From Pseudomonadota bacterium (GTDB lineage: Bacteria; Pseudomonadota; Alphaproteobacteria; Rhizobiales; Tepidamorphaceae): a stretch of DNA of 64,000 nt. This document shows, piece after piece, positions 17,385 through 26,744 of this stretch. The notes under the pieces were generated by a model. The model was given only the letters and a program-made list of their open reading frames with translations. It made no database searches and was not told where the DNA came from. Each line of letters begins with the position of its first letter. The stretch's first letter is position 1. The stretch lies in NCBI GenBank assembly GCA_023458595.1, contig JAEWYT010000041.1:37262-101261 (forward strand), read 5' to 3'. A program made the position numbers and the translations under genes.

Positions 17385-17693
17385 CTAGCGCCGCCGCATC
17401 CGGCGCTCGGCCGACCTGCGGTCGGCGGCGATGCGGCGGACCGCCTGGGAGGCGTTGATCTCCAACGGCAGGTTGGCGGCGGTCTCGACGTCGCCGCGCG
17501 TCAGGCCGATGTCGTCGAGCATCCGGTCGTCGAGGGCGGCCATGTTCATGAACGCCCGACGGTCCTGACGACGTTCCGCGCGCCGGCGCCAGCTTTGGAG
17601 AACCGACTCCACCAGCGAGAGAAATCCCGTCTGGAAGCTCGGCCGAGCCACCGCTTCGCAGCAGGAAGAGGCGCTGTTCTCGTAGGTGCTCAT
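17385..17693 (-). CDS. DUF1127 domain small protein
   Basis: The product is 102 residues. The DUF1127 motif is in the middle: an Arg-rich helix (SWRRRAERRQDRRAF), then MAALDDRMLDDIGLTRGDVE. The C-terminus is also Arg-rich (RRIAADRRSAERRMRRR). DUF1127 proteins of alphaproteobacteria are small basic proteins; some influence RNA turnover and phosphate or carbon metabolism. GGAGACGAGAG immediately precedes the ATG. It is transcribed alone and ends at the hairpin 17307-17335. Confidence 0.85.
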   Translation of the reverse strand: MSTYENSASSCCEAVARPSFQTGFLSLVESVLQSWRRRAERRQDRRAFMNMAALDDRMLDDIGLTRGDVETAANLPLEINASQAVRRIAADRRSAERRMRRR

Positions 17694-17841
17694 CTCTCGT
17701 CTCCAAATCCCGCGCGGCTCCTGTTCGCCGCTGTTGCGTATGCTGGATGGATTTGTCGGCCGAAAGGACTATTCAATCAAACGAATTGATTTTAGGGTGA
17801 TGTTCAACGAAATTGAACAATGAACGGACAGCCGTGGAGCC

Positions 17842-18783
17842 ATGACCACGCCGGACACGAACGGACTGCCGCTCCTCGAGAACGACGTTCTGCGCACCTT
17901 CGTCGCAATCACCGAGACGGGCAGCTTCGCCCGCGCGGCCAAGGCGGTGTTCCGTACGCCGTCGGCGGTGTCGATGCAGATCCGCAAGCTCGAGGATACG
18001 CTCGGCCGCCCGGTCTTCGTGCGCGACGGCCGATCGGTCCGCCTCACCACGGAAGGCGAGGCTCTGCTCGGCTACGCCCGTCGCATCCTGCGTCTCTCCG
18101 ACGAGGCCGTCGGCCTGTTCAAGGCGCCCGCCGTGGAAGGTGTTGTCTGCATCGGCACGCCGGACGACTTCGGCACCCGTTTCCTCCCCAATATCCTCAG
18201 CCGCTTCGCCCGCACCCATCCCGCCGTCGACGTCGACGTCACCCTGGACATGTCGAACGCGCTTCTCGACCGGCTCGACGAGGGTGATCTGGACCTGACC
18301 CTCGTCACGACCGCCTTCGGGCCGGAGGCGCTCGACAGGGGCCGTGTCGTCTATACCGAGCCGCTGGTCTGGGCCGGGCTCGAATGCGGCTGCGCCTACG
18401 AGCAGCGGCCGGTGCCGCTGGCCCTGGCGCCGCAGGGCTGCGCCTGGCGCGCGACGGCGCTCGCCTCCCTCGACGAGGCGGGCATCCCCTCGCGCACCGC
18501 CTATTCGAGCCCGCACTGCGCGGGCCAGATGGCGGCGATCTACGCCGACCTGGCGATAGCGCCGTTCCCCGAGAGCCTGATCGCCAAGCCGCTCGAGCGG
18601 CTCGACGAGCGCCACGGCCTCCCGCCGCTCGGCAACTATAACATCGTGCTGGCCAAGCGCGCGAACCTGGGGCCGGCCGCCGAGGCGCTCGCCCGCCACG
18701 TGGTGGAGAGCTTCCGCGACATCGCCAGAAGCGGGCACGCCGATACCGACGTCGAAGCGGTTCCTGACGTCGCGGCGGAGTGA
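17842..18783 (+). CDS. LysR-family transcriptional regulator
   Basis: The product is 313 residues. The N-terminal winged HTH (about 14-75) reads LRTFVAITETGSFARAAKAVFRTPSAVSMQIRKLEDTLGRPVFVRDGRSVRLTTEGEALL, followed by a periplasmic-binding-like effector domain from about 95. It diverges from the DUF1127 gene and is convergent with the corrinoid-reactivase operon, so its target cannot be read directly from position. The GGAG before the ATG is only 2-3 bases away, which is short. The C-terminal tail after about 290 is acidic. A GNRA-loop hairpin lies 18 bases past the stop (18801-18816). Confidence 0.9.
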   Translation: MTTPDTNGLPLLENDVLRTFVAITETGSFARAAKAVFRTPSAVSMQIRKLEDTLGRPVFVRDGRSVRLTTEGEALLGYARRILRLSDEAVGLFKAPAVEGVVCIGTPDDFGTRFLPNILSRFARTHPAVDVDVTLDMSNALLDRLDEGDLDLTLVTTAFGPEALDRGRVVYTEPLVWAGLECGCAYEQRPVPLALAPQGCAWRATALASLDEAGIPSRTAYSSPHCAGQMAAIYADLAIAPFPESLIAKPLERLDERHGLPPLGNYNIVLAKRANLGPAAEALARHVVESFRDIARSGHADTDVEAVPDVAAE

Positions 18784-18800
18784 GCCGGAAGCGGAGGTTT

Positions 18801-18816
18801 AAGCCGGAAACGGCTT
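18801..18816 (+). terminator. Possible weak terminator after the LysR gene
   Basis: AAGCCG at 18801-18806 and CGGCTT at 18811-18816 pair around a GAAA tetraloop, followed by GAATCGGTTTG. The stem is short and the T-run poor, so this is a weak or rho-assisted stop at best. Confidence 0.4.
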
Positions 18817-18990
18817 GAATCGGTTTGTGAGGGACCGGAATCGGACTCTCAGGCGCGCCGCGCAAGCTGCTGAGGCGACTCGTGTTTTCACCCGCGCTTC
18901 AAGTCGGATCGGACTTCGGGGAACGGGCGCGGCTGCCGGCCCGGCCGTGACGGAGCCGGTGGCGATCGCCCGGCGTCCCCTCCGGGGACC

Positions 18991-21093
18991 TCACTCGTCC
19001 GGAGGCCGGAATCCGGTATCCGCAGCGCCGTCGGTCCGGGCCGCCGCCCCGCTTCGACCCGCACGACCCCGCCGTCGCTCTCCGCGCCGGCCCCCGCCTT
19101 CGCCCTCGGCGATGGTCTTCGCCGTGGGCAGGGTCACGGCGGCTGCCAGATTGGGGAACGGATCGACCTTGTTGGGCAACGCCATCGCTGCGACGAAGTG
19201 TTCCTGGAAGCGCGGCTCGAGCGCCGTCTCGATCTTCTCGACGCGTCGCACCAGCTCCTCGACCTCGGCCCGGTAGCCCCGGTTCAGGAGACACATGCGC
19301 GCCCCTGTGCCGGCCGCGTTGCCGACGGCGGAGACCTGCTTCAGGTCGCAGTCGGGGATCAGCCCGATCACCATCGCGTACTTGGTGTCGATATGCGCGC
19401 CGAAGGCGCCGGCGAGCTTGATGCGGTCGACACGGGTCGTGCCGAACTTGTCCATCAGCAGCTTCACGCCCGCGTAGAGCGCCGCCTTGGCGAGCTGGAT
19501 CGCGCGCACGTCGTTCTGGGTGATGCGGATCTCCTGGTCGCCCTTCCAGAGCAGGTACGAGAACGTCCGCCCCGTCGCCTCGATGCGTGGCGAGCGCGCT
19601 GCCAGCGACCCGTCGATGACGCCGTCCCGGGTGATGATGCCGGCCAGGAACATCTCGCCGATCGCCTCGATGATGCCCGACCCGCAGATGCCGGTGACGC
19701 CGACCTGGTCGATCTTCTCCGCGAATTCCTCCTCGTCCGACCATGCCTCGACTCCGATGACGCGGATCTTCGGCTCGAGCGTCTCCGGATCGATGCGCAC
19801 CCGCTCGATCGCGCCCGGAGCGGCGCGCTGGCCGGACGAGATCTCCGCGCCCTCGAAGGCCGGACCGGTCGGCGAGCTCGCCGCCAGGATGCGGTGCCTG
19901 TTGCCGAGCACGATCTCGGCGTTGGTGCCGACGTCGACGAGAAGCGTGATCTCCTCGCTGTTCTGCGGACCCTCGGCGAGGGTGGCTCCGGCCGCGTCCG
20001 CGCCGACATGGCCGGCGATGCAGGGCAGCGTGTAGACCCGTCCGCCCGGGTTGATGCCGAGCCCGATGTCGCGGGCGGGGAAGGAGAGGGCGCTGGAGAC
20101 CGCGAGCGCGAACGGCGCGCCGCCGAGCTCCCGCGGATCGATGCCGAGGAACAGGTGGTGCATGATCGGATTGCCGACGAAGACTGCTTCCAGCACGTCC
20201 TCGCGGCTCGCCTCGGCGTCGCCGACGGCCTTGTCGATCAGCCCCTCGATCGCCCCGCGCACGGCGTTGGTGAGGGCGGGGAGGCCGTCCGGGTTCATCA
20301 TCAGGTAGGAGACCCGCGACATCAGGTCCTCGCCGAAGCGGATCTGCGGGTTCGCGGTCCCGGTCGAGGAGACCGTGCGCCCGGTCAGCATGTCGGTCAG
20401 ATGGCAGGCGATCGTCGTCGAGCCGATGTCGACGGCGATGCCGTAGAGCACGTCGCGGAAGCCGGGCCACATGGCGATGACGGTCGGCACGCCCTCGGTG
20501 TGGACGGCGACGGTCACCTTCCACTCCCCCCTGCGCAGCGTCTCCTGAACCTGCGACAGGAGCCGGAACTCGCAGCGCGCGCCGACGAAGCCCCATTGCG
20601 CCTCGAGCGCACGGATCAGCCGGTCGGCGTCGCCGAGGGGCTGCTCCATGTCGGGCTCGTCGACCTCGACGTAGCAGAGCTGCGTCACCGGATCGCGCGG
20701 GATCGGCCGCGCCTCGGCGCGTTTCCGGACGAGGGCCCGGTTCGTCTGCGCCTCGACGGGGATGTCGATGACGAGGTCGCCCTCGATCAGCGCCGAGCAG
20801 GACAGCCGCCGGTCCGCCGGCAGGCCGCGCACGCGGTCGTAGCGCTTCTCGGTGTCGGAATAGCCGGAAAGGTGCGAGGCCGACGAGGTGATCTGGTGCT
20901 TGGCGAAGACGCCCTCGGCGACGGTCACCTGGCAGCGCCCGCAGATGCCGCGGCCGCCGCAGACGGATTCGACGTAGACGCCGAGCTGGCGCGCCGCCTC
21001 GAGCACGGGCGTGCCGAGCGGAAAGCGGCCCCGCCGTCCCGACGGCATGAACAGGACGAGGGCATCCTTCGCCTGCGTGCTGTCCTCGCTCAT
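18991..21093 (-). CDS. Reductive activator of corrinoid proteins (2Fe-2S plus ASKHA domains)
   Basis: The product is 700 residues from the ATG at 21091-21093, preceded by GGAGGCGGG. An N-terminal 2Fe-2S ferredoxin domain has Cys45, Cys51, Cys54 and a fourth Cys near 99 (RLSCSALIEGD). The C-terminal half is the DUF4445/ASKHA ATPase-like fold, with GIAVDIGSTTIACHLTD, LLVDVGTNAEIVLGN and AGAFGAHIDTKYA. Such proteins use ATP to reduce accidentally oxidised Co(II) corrinoid back to active Co(I). The last ~40 residues are Arg/Gly-rich (GGGRRGERRRGRAGRSG), a tail like those on its partners. It ends the operon MTHFR, methyltransferase, small protein, activator. Confidence 0.88.
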   Translation of the reverse strand: MSEDSTQAKDALVLFMPSGRRGRFPLGTPVLEAARQLGVYVESVCGGRGICGRCQVTVAEGVFAKHQITSSASHLSGYSDTEKRYDRVRGLPADRRLSCSALIEGDLVIDIPVEAQTNRALVRKRAEARPIPRDPVTQLCYVEVDEPDMEQPLGDADRLIRALEAQWGFVGARCEFRLLSQVQETLRRGEWKVTVAVHTEGVPTVIAMWPGFRDVLYGIAVDIGSTTIACHLTDMLTGRTVSSTGTANPQIRFGEDLMSRVSYLMMNPDGLPALTNAVRGAIEGLIDKAVGDAEASREDVLEAVFVGNPIMHHLFLGIDPRELGGAPFALAVSSALSFPARDIGLGINPGGRVYTLPCIAGHVGADAAGATLAEGPQNSEEITLLVDVGTNAEIVLGNRHRILAASSPTGPAFEGAEISSGQRAAPGAIERVRIDPETLEPKIRVIGVEAWSDEEEFAEKIDQVGVTGICGSGIIEAIGEMFLAGIITRDGVIDGSLAARSPRIEATGRTFSYLLWKGDQEIRITQNDVRAIQLAKAALYAGVKLLMDKFGTTRVDRIKLAGAFGAHIDTKYAMVIGLIPDCDLKQVSAVGNAAGTGARMCLLNRGYRAEVEELVRRVEKIETALEPRFQEHFVAAMALPNKVDPFPNLAAAVTLPTAKTIAEGEGGGRRGERRRGRAGRSGAAARTDGAADTGFRPPDE

Positions 21094-21417
21094 CCCGCCT
21101 CCGGCGCGGTCAATGGGTGACGGAGTGTCCATGGCCGTAAGTCCCGGAGAGGAGGTTTGTTCCGGTGATCGGACGGTGCCCGCGGGCCCTCGCCCCATCC
21201 CTCTCCCGCCGGCGGGAGAGGGAGGCGATTGCCGCGGGGGCCGAACACCTCGCATCCGTCATGCCGCGCCGGACACATCCCTGAGCGGGCCGATAGCGCT
21301 TTGATTGGAGCACAGCCGACGCCGCGCACCGCGGCCGGGCCCCCTCTCCCGCTTGCGGGAGAGGGATGGGGTGAGGGTTCGTGGCGCACACCCCGGGTAC
21401 TGCGTTCGAAGCGCGCG
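21094..21417. repeat. Non-coding gap with two inverted palindromic repeats
   Basis: These 324 bases carry no gene I can support. CCTCTCCCGCC/GGCGGGAGAGG is at 21200-21221. CCCTCTCCCGC/GCGGGAGAGGG is at 21342-21365. The flanks CCCCATCCC (left copy) and GGGATGGGGTGAGGG (right copy) show that the two are the same element in opposite orientation, enclosing about 120 bases. They interrupt the corrinoid operon just as other palindromes interrupt the sox operon. The 3548-3581 element is of related composition. Confidence 0.75.
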
Positions 21418-21792
21418 TCATCGCGACCCGCCCCGCTTGCTCGCAAGCCGCTTGGCGTTCGCCCGCACCCGCTTGGCGTAGGGCTTCAGGGCGCGCCGGC
21501 CGGTGCGATCGGCCGCAGCCGCCAGCGTCGACACGTTGCCCTCGGCGAGCGCGCGGGAGACGCTCAGCCCGTCGTGCATCATCTGGAAGCCGGCCGCTAC
21601 GGCCGCCTCTCCGGTCGCGGCCATCTTCTCGCGCACCATGCGCTGCATCTCCGCCAGCGACCTGGCCGAAGCAGGTTCGGCGGCGAGCGACATCAGCCGC
21701 GCGGTGACGACGAAGGGGACGAGGCTCGCCATCGCGGCGAGCTCGAAAGCGGACCGCGAGACGGGAAGGGTGGTCCGGCGCTTGCTCTTCAA
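21418..21792 (-). CDS. Small helical protein in the corrinoid operon, function unknown
   Basis: The product is 124 residues and not firmly recognised. It is Ala-rich and predicted helical, with AMASLVPFVVTARLMSLAAEP near the N-terminus. The C-terminal segment GRRALKPYAKRVRANAKRLASKRGGSR is strongly basic. The overall look resembles phasin-like granule proteins, but this is only an impression. It sits between the methyltransferase and the corrinoid activator, 29 bases after the former, so it is probably cotranscribed. Its basic tail recalls the RG-rich tails of the neighbouring corrinoid-system proteins. Confidence 0.65.
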   Translation of the reverse strand: MKSKRRTTLPVSRSAFELAAMASLVPFVVTARLMSLAAEPASARSLAEMQRMVREKMAATGEAAVAAGFQMMHDGLSVSRALAEGNVSTLAAAADRTGRRALKPYAKRVRANAKRLASKRGGSR

Positions 21793-21821
21793 CGCGGCCT
21801 CATCCGTTGGCCCCTGTATCC

Positions 21822-22784
21822 TTACCCGGCCCGCCGGCGCGCGTCGCGGCCGCCGCGGCGCCGGCCCGCGCCACCGCCTGCCGCCATCGCCTCGCCGACC
21901 GGGCCGACGGGCATTTCGTGCGTCGGCGCATGGTCGCGATACTTCATGATCCAGTCCGAGCAGTTCGGGTCGGTGCCGTTCAGCACGTTGGCGGCGCGCA
22001 CCATCTCCATCTCCTGCGGCCGGCAGGGGTTCATGATCGCGCTCGTCATCCCCGCGCCGATCACCATCGGGATGAAGCCGGCGTTGATGCCGTGGCGATG
22101 CGGCAGACCGAAGGAAATGTTGGAGAGGCCGCAGGTCGTGTTGACCTGCAGTTCCTCGCGCAGGCGCCGCACCAGGCGAAACACCTGCCGGCCGGCGGTG
22201 CCCATCGCGCCGATCGGCATGACGAGCGGGTCGACGACCACGTCCTGCGCCTTGATGCCGTAGTCGGCGGCGCGCTGGACGATCCTCTTCGCCACCTCGA
22301 AGCGCACGTCCGGATCCTCGGAAATGCCGGTCTCGTCGTTGGAGATCGCGACCACCGGCACGTCGTACTTCTTGACGAGCGGCAGGATCGCCTCCAGCTT
22401 CTCCTCCTCGCCCGTCACCGAATTGACCAGCGGGCGGCCCTTGGCGACCTTCAGACCGGCCTCGATCGCGGCGGTCACGGAAGAATCGATCGACAGCGGC
22501 ACGTCGACCAGCTCCTGGACGATCTCAAGCGTTTTCACCAGCAGTGGCGGCTCGGTCTCGTTGGGGTTGACGGCGGTCACGCCCGCGTTGACGTCGAGCA
22601 TGGTGGCGCCGGCCCAGACCTGCTCGAGCGCGTCCTTCTTCACCGTCTCGAAATTGCCCTCGATCATCTCGGCGGCGAGTTTCTTGCGGCCGGTCGGGTT
22701 GATGCGCTCGCCGATGACGCAGAACGGCTGGTCGAAGCCGATGACGATCTCTTTCGTGGCCGAAGCGACGACAGTGCGCGACAT
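21822..22784 (-). CDS. Methyltetrahydrofolate:corrinoid methyltransferase (pterin-binding family)
   Basis: The product is 320 residues from the ATG at 22782-22784. It has the pterin-binding TIM-barrel signatures: FCVIGERINPTGRKK, MLDVNAGV, LSIDSS, VNSVTGEEEKLE, ISNDETG and TTCGLSNISFGLPHR. The family (AcsE/MtvA/MetH-like) moves methyl groups between THF and a corrinoid protein. Here it would take the methyl group from the corrinoid protein made at 27703. Start and upstream stop overlap as TAATG with the MTHFR gene, so translation is coupled. The C-terminal end GGGAGRRRGGRDARRRAG is an added basic tail beyond the barrel. Confidence 0.9.
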   Translation of the reverse strand: MSRTVVASATKEIVIGFDQPFCVIGERINPTGRKKLAAEMIEGNFETVKKDALEQVWAGATMLDVNAGVTAVNPNETEPPLLVKTLEIVQELVDVPLSIDSSVTAAIEAGLKVAKGRPLVNSVTGEEEKLEAILPLVKKYDVPVVAISNDETGISEDPDVRFEVAKRIVQRAADYGIKAQDVVVDPLVMPIGAMGTAGRQVFRLVRRLREELQVNTTCGLSNISFGLPHRHGINAGFIPMVIGAGMTSAIMNPCRPQEMEMVRAANVLNGTDPNCSDWIMKYRDHAPTHEMPVGPVGEAMAAGGGAGRRRGGRDARRRAG

Positions 22785-23689
22785 TACTTGGTCTCCGCGA
22801 AATAGGTGGCGTCGCCCTTGCCGTTGGAACCGAACCACGAGCCCCGCTGTGCGAGCCACTCGGCTGTCTTGCGCAGGCCTCCGAAGGGGAAGACGTGCAG
22901 CTGGGCGATCGGGCAGTTCGGGCAGCCGGCGATATGGGTTTCGATCGGCTCGACGACGCCCTCCGGGCTGAAGCCCGCGGCGAGCGCCATGACCGAGGTG
23001 GCCCGCTTCTTGAGGAAGTCCAGCGACGGACCGACGCCGCAGAGCGCGGCATATTTCAGGAGCGTCGTGATCTTGGCGGGCCCCGCGACGCCGACATGGA
23101 TCGGCAGGCGGTTGCCGGAAGCGGCAAGCCCGTGCGCCCAGTCGATGAAGCGCTGCGCGTCGAAACCGAACTGGGTGACGATGCGCATGTCCACGCCGTG
23201 CTCCGCGGCGTAAGCCTGCTTCTCGGCCAGCGCCTGCGAGATCGCCTCGGCGGAGATATCGGGGCTGCCTTCCGGATGGCCGGCTATTCCGATGGTCCGG
23301 ATGCCGAAATCGGCGAGGATGCCGGTGTTCAGGACGTCCATGGTCGACAGGAGGTCGCCTGCCGGCTTGTCGACGCTGCCGGCGATGACGAGCACGTCGT
23401 CGACGCCCGCTTCGCCGGTCAGGAGATTCAGCCTCTCGCGCAGCTCCGCCTCGCCGGAAACGCGCCGTGCCGGCAGGTGCGGCACCGGCCTGTAGCCGGC
23501 CGCGGCGAGGATCTTCGCCGCGCGGGCGAACTCACGCGCGGGCGCGGTGCCGACGTCGGTCAGGTAGACACGGGTGCCGGCGGGAAACAGCCCCTCGACG
23601 CGGTCGCCCTCGATCACCTGCTTCGGCGTCGCCTCGATCGACGCGGCGATGCGGAACGCTTCAGGCTTGGAAGCCGGGCTCTGCGACAT
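22784..23689 (-). CDS. Methylenetetrahydrofolate reductase family protein
   Basis: The product is 301 residues of the MetF-like flavin TIM barrel. Recognisable parts are ASIEATPKQ at the start, TIGIAGHPEGSPD and RIVTQFGFDAQRFIDWA in the middle, and HVGVAGPAKITTLLKYAALCGVG. The C-terminus holds a Cys-rich segment, GCPNCPIAQLHVFPFGG. In this operon the enzyme would run toward oxidation, turning methyl-THF made by the downstream methyltransferase into methylene-THF, the same product sarcosine oxidase delivers. GGAGG lies 9 bases before the ATG. It is the first gene of the operon; it could also serve ordinary methionine synthesis. Confidence 0.87.
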   Translation of the reverse strand: MSQSPASKPEAFRIAASIEATPKQVIEGDRVEGLFPAGTRVYLTDVGTAPAREFARAAKILAAAGYRPVPHLPARRVSGEAELRERLNLLTGEAGVDDVLVIAGSVDKPAGDLLSTMDVLNTGILADFGIRTIGIAGHPEGSPDISAEAISQALAEKQAYAAEHGVDMRIVTQFGFDAQRFIDWAHGLAASGNRLPIHVGVAGPAKITTLLKYAALCGVGPSLDFLKKRATSVMALAAGFSPEGVVEPIETHIAGCPNCPIAQLHVFPFGGLRKTAEWLAQRGSWFGSNGKGDATYFAETK

Positions 23690-24067
23690 GCGAGAAGTCC
23701 TCCGCGAACGGTGCGCGATAGCGGTTGAAGGCGGCCGTCTAGGGAAGTCGGGGCGGCCGGCGCTCCGATCGCGTCATCCGGCGACTCCTGCTTCTTGCGG
23801 GCAATGATGCGGGAGCGCGCGCGTCGACGGTGGCTTTCTCACGACAGGGTCCGTCTGTTTTGCGACGTATGCAGGGGCGGTGACGGCGGGGAAAAAAGCC
23901 CAGTCATGCCAGTGGGCTACGGCCCAAGCCGAGTGGGACGGACGTGTCTGGGAGCGTCGGGGTCGCCGGCCGGAGGAAACGGCCGACGCGCGCCATGGGC
24001 ACGCGCCGCACCGGCGCGCCCCCCGTTGGCGGGGAGCGGGGACGCAAAGGGGGACTCGCAGCTCCCG
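23690..24067. promoter_or_regulatory. Control region of the corrinoid operon plus terminator
   Basis: No gene is visible in these 378 bases. A terminator for the upstream minus-strand gene lies at 23892-23918. Between it and the MTHFR gene, TTGCGAC is at 23860-23866 (GTCGCAA on the transcribed strand), one of five such motifs in one-carbon control regions here. I looked for a cobalamin riboswitch and could not recognise its conserved B12 box. Confidence 0.45.
23892..23918 (-). terminator. Rho-independent terminator after the thioredoxin-like gene
   Basis: Read on the minus strand, AGCCCA pairs with TGGGCT around a 10-base loop (positions 23918 to 23897), followed by a run of T (the A-run 23892-23897 on the plus strand). 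It lies about 150 bases past the stop of the gene at 24068-24622. Confidence 0.75.
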
Positions 24068-24622
24068 TCAGTGCCGCCACTTGATGGAGCAGCCGATCGA
24101 GGCCTGCTGGTCGGCGGGGATCGTATCCTTCTCGGCGATCTCTATCATCGCCTCGCGCAGTTCCCGGCGCGTATCGGGCCCGCTCGGCGCGCGGCCCGAG
24201 GAGTCGATGCGGCCGCGGTATTTCAGCGTCAGGTCCTTGCCGAATCCGAACACATCCGGCGTGCCGACAGCCCCGTAGGCCCGGGCGACATCCTGGCTCT
24301 CGTCGATCAGGTAGGGGAAGGTGAAACCGTGCTTCGCCGCGAACTCCGCCATCCTGTCCGGCGCGTCGTCGGGGTGGGTGGTCCAGTCGTTCGGCATGAT
24401 CGCGACCACGCCGACGCCCTTGGCCTGCAGCGCCCCGGCGTCGTCGACGAAGCGGTCGATCACCGCCTTCACATAGGGGCAGTGGTTGCAGAGGAAGGCG
24501 ACCACGAGGCCCTTCTCGCCCTTCACCTGATCGAGCGTCCAGGTCTTCCCGTCGGTGCCCTTCAGACTGAAGTCGGGCGCCTCGTGGCCGATCTCGCCGG
24601 GCGGGGTAGCGGTGCGAACCAT
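24068..24622 (-). CDS. Thioredoxin-family (AhpC/TSA-like) protein
   Basis: The product is 184 residues from the ATG at 24620-24622, preceded by GGAGAGC. The thioredoxin fold opens with GHEAPDFSLKGTDGKTWTLDQVKGEKGLVVAFLCNHCPYVKAV. CNHC is a CxxC active-site pair followed by the cis-Pro-containing family segment. YGAVGTPDVFGFG is the second thioredoxin landmark. No signal peptide is seen, so it is cytoplasmic. It probably handles thiol or peroxide redox chemistry; the partner is unknown. It is transcribed alone. Confidence 0.85.
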   Translation of the reverse strand: MVRTATPPGEIGHEAPDFSLKGTDGKTWTLDQVKGEKGLVVAFLCNHCPYVKAVIDRFVDDAGALQAKGVGVVAIMPNDWTTHPDDAPDRMAEFAAKHGFTFPYLIDESQDVARAYGAVGTPDVFGFGKDLTLKYRGRIDSSGRAPSGPDTRRELREAMIEIAEKDTIPADQQASIGCSIKWRH

Positions 24623-24779
24623 AGTGCTCTCCGTCTTCGTCGTTGACGATTCCGAAGAATAGCAGACCTGTCGCGTCCGCAACCCCGGCCGGGCGGACAT
24701 CCGCTCGGCGCAACCGTCCGTGCCTCATCGGCCCGTCGGCCGGAATTCTCTGCCCCGGGCCCCGCGTTTCTGCAAATGC

Positions 24780-25175
24780 TCAGCAACTCATCTCGTTCTG
24801 GATCGCGCCGTTGGAATGAAACGTGTAGCACTTCGACGCGAGCTTATAGATGCCGCCTTCGCAAGTCGCCTTCCCGCTTCCAGTCAGCTGCTCGCAGAAC
24901 TTATTGCCCTCTACCCACCATTTTCTCTCGATGGTCTTGCCCCCCAACTTCGTGATTTTCTTGCCGTCCTTGGCATATGTCACGGACCACGTCGCGACCT
25001 TCTTGCCGCTGGCATCGTAGCTGGTGCCTTTCATGGTCTTGCCCGGTAAGAGCTGTGCTCTCTCCGGCCCGGAGAGCGGCTTTGCGCCTTTCTTCACGAG
25101 TGATGATTTGTCCTCCGCATGAGCCGACATGCAAAGAGTGATCGAAAGCGCGGCGACAGTGAACAACAATCTCAT
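24780..25175 (-). CDS. Small secreted protein, DUF995-like
   Basis: The product is 131 residues with a signal peptide (MRLLFTVAALSITLCMSAHA, cleavage near A20). The mature part has LLPGKTMKGTSYDASGKKVATWSVTYAKDGKKITKLGG and then paired Cys residues (KFCEQL, ATCEGG, KCYTF, a C-terminal Cys). The pattern recalls DUF995-type periplasmic proteins of rhizobia, which I offer only tentatively. Base composition is less GC-rich than its neighbours. Function is unknown and no operon partner is seen. Confidence 0.75.
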   Translation of the reverse strand: MRLLFTVAALSITLCMSAHAEDKSSLVKKGAKPLSGPERAQLLPGKTMKGTSYDASGKKVATWSVTYAKDGKKITKLGGKTIERKWWVEGNKFCEQLTGSGKATCEGGIYKLASKCYTFHSNGAIQNEMSC

Positions 25176-25524
25176 TTTCTATCCCCTTGCCCTAGAGGTA
25201 ATTGCGTCCGAAACAAAAGAAGTTGAAGTATAGCTCAAACAAAGACGATCGAAGGATACCCCATATTGGGTAGCCTGGAGTGCCCGGACGTTCTGCTTTG
25301 GCGGTGCTGGCAGGCCGGACAATTCCGCTGCCCGCGCGCGCTTCGAGCCGATTTGCTGCGCGGCCCCGAGATGCGGCGTCCATGGTTCGAATATCGAACA
25401 ACAAGTGTCGATCCGAACGGAAACGGTGTGAGTCCGGTCGTAGCGGTATATATGACCGCACTAAGATCGACGCTGCGGCTGCGGTCCACAGCCATGAAAT
25501 CCAGACAAGAAGGAGTGTACGCAC
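25176..25524. promoter_or_regulatory. Control region upstream of the thiolase with an IclR-type palindrome
   Basis: These 349 bases have no gene. GTTCGA-ATA-TCGAAC at 25385-25399 is a perfect inverted repeat that resembles known PcaR (IclR-family) operator sequences. Another inverted repeat, GCGGT/ACCGC, overlaps an AT-rich TATATA at 25443-25459 and may mark the thiolase promoter. AAGAAGGAG at about 25508-25516 is the thiolase ribosome site. Confidence 0.5.
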
Positions 25525-26727
<1,203 letters not shown>

Positions 26728-26744
26728 GGAAGGCGCGGGGGCGG

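Noticed and set aside
18991..19120. Frameshift creating the Arg/Gly-rich end of the corrinoid activator
   Set aside because: Considered because the tail is low-complexity, but similar tails occur on two partner proteins, which argues for a genuine feature.
23690..24067. Possible cobalamin riboswitch before the MTHFR operon
   Set aside because: The location would make sense for a B12-dependent pathway, but I could not recognise the conserved B12 box or the surrounding helices. The one clear hairpin there is a terminator for the upstream gene.
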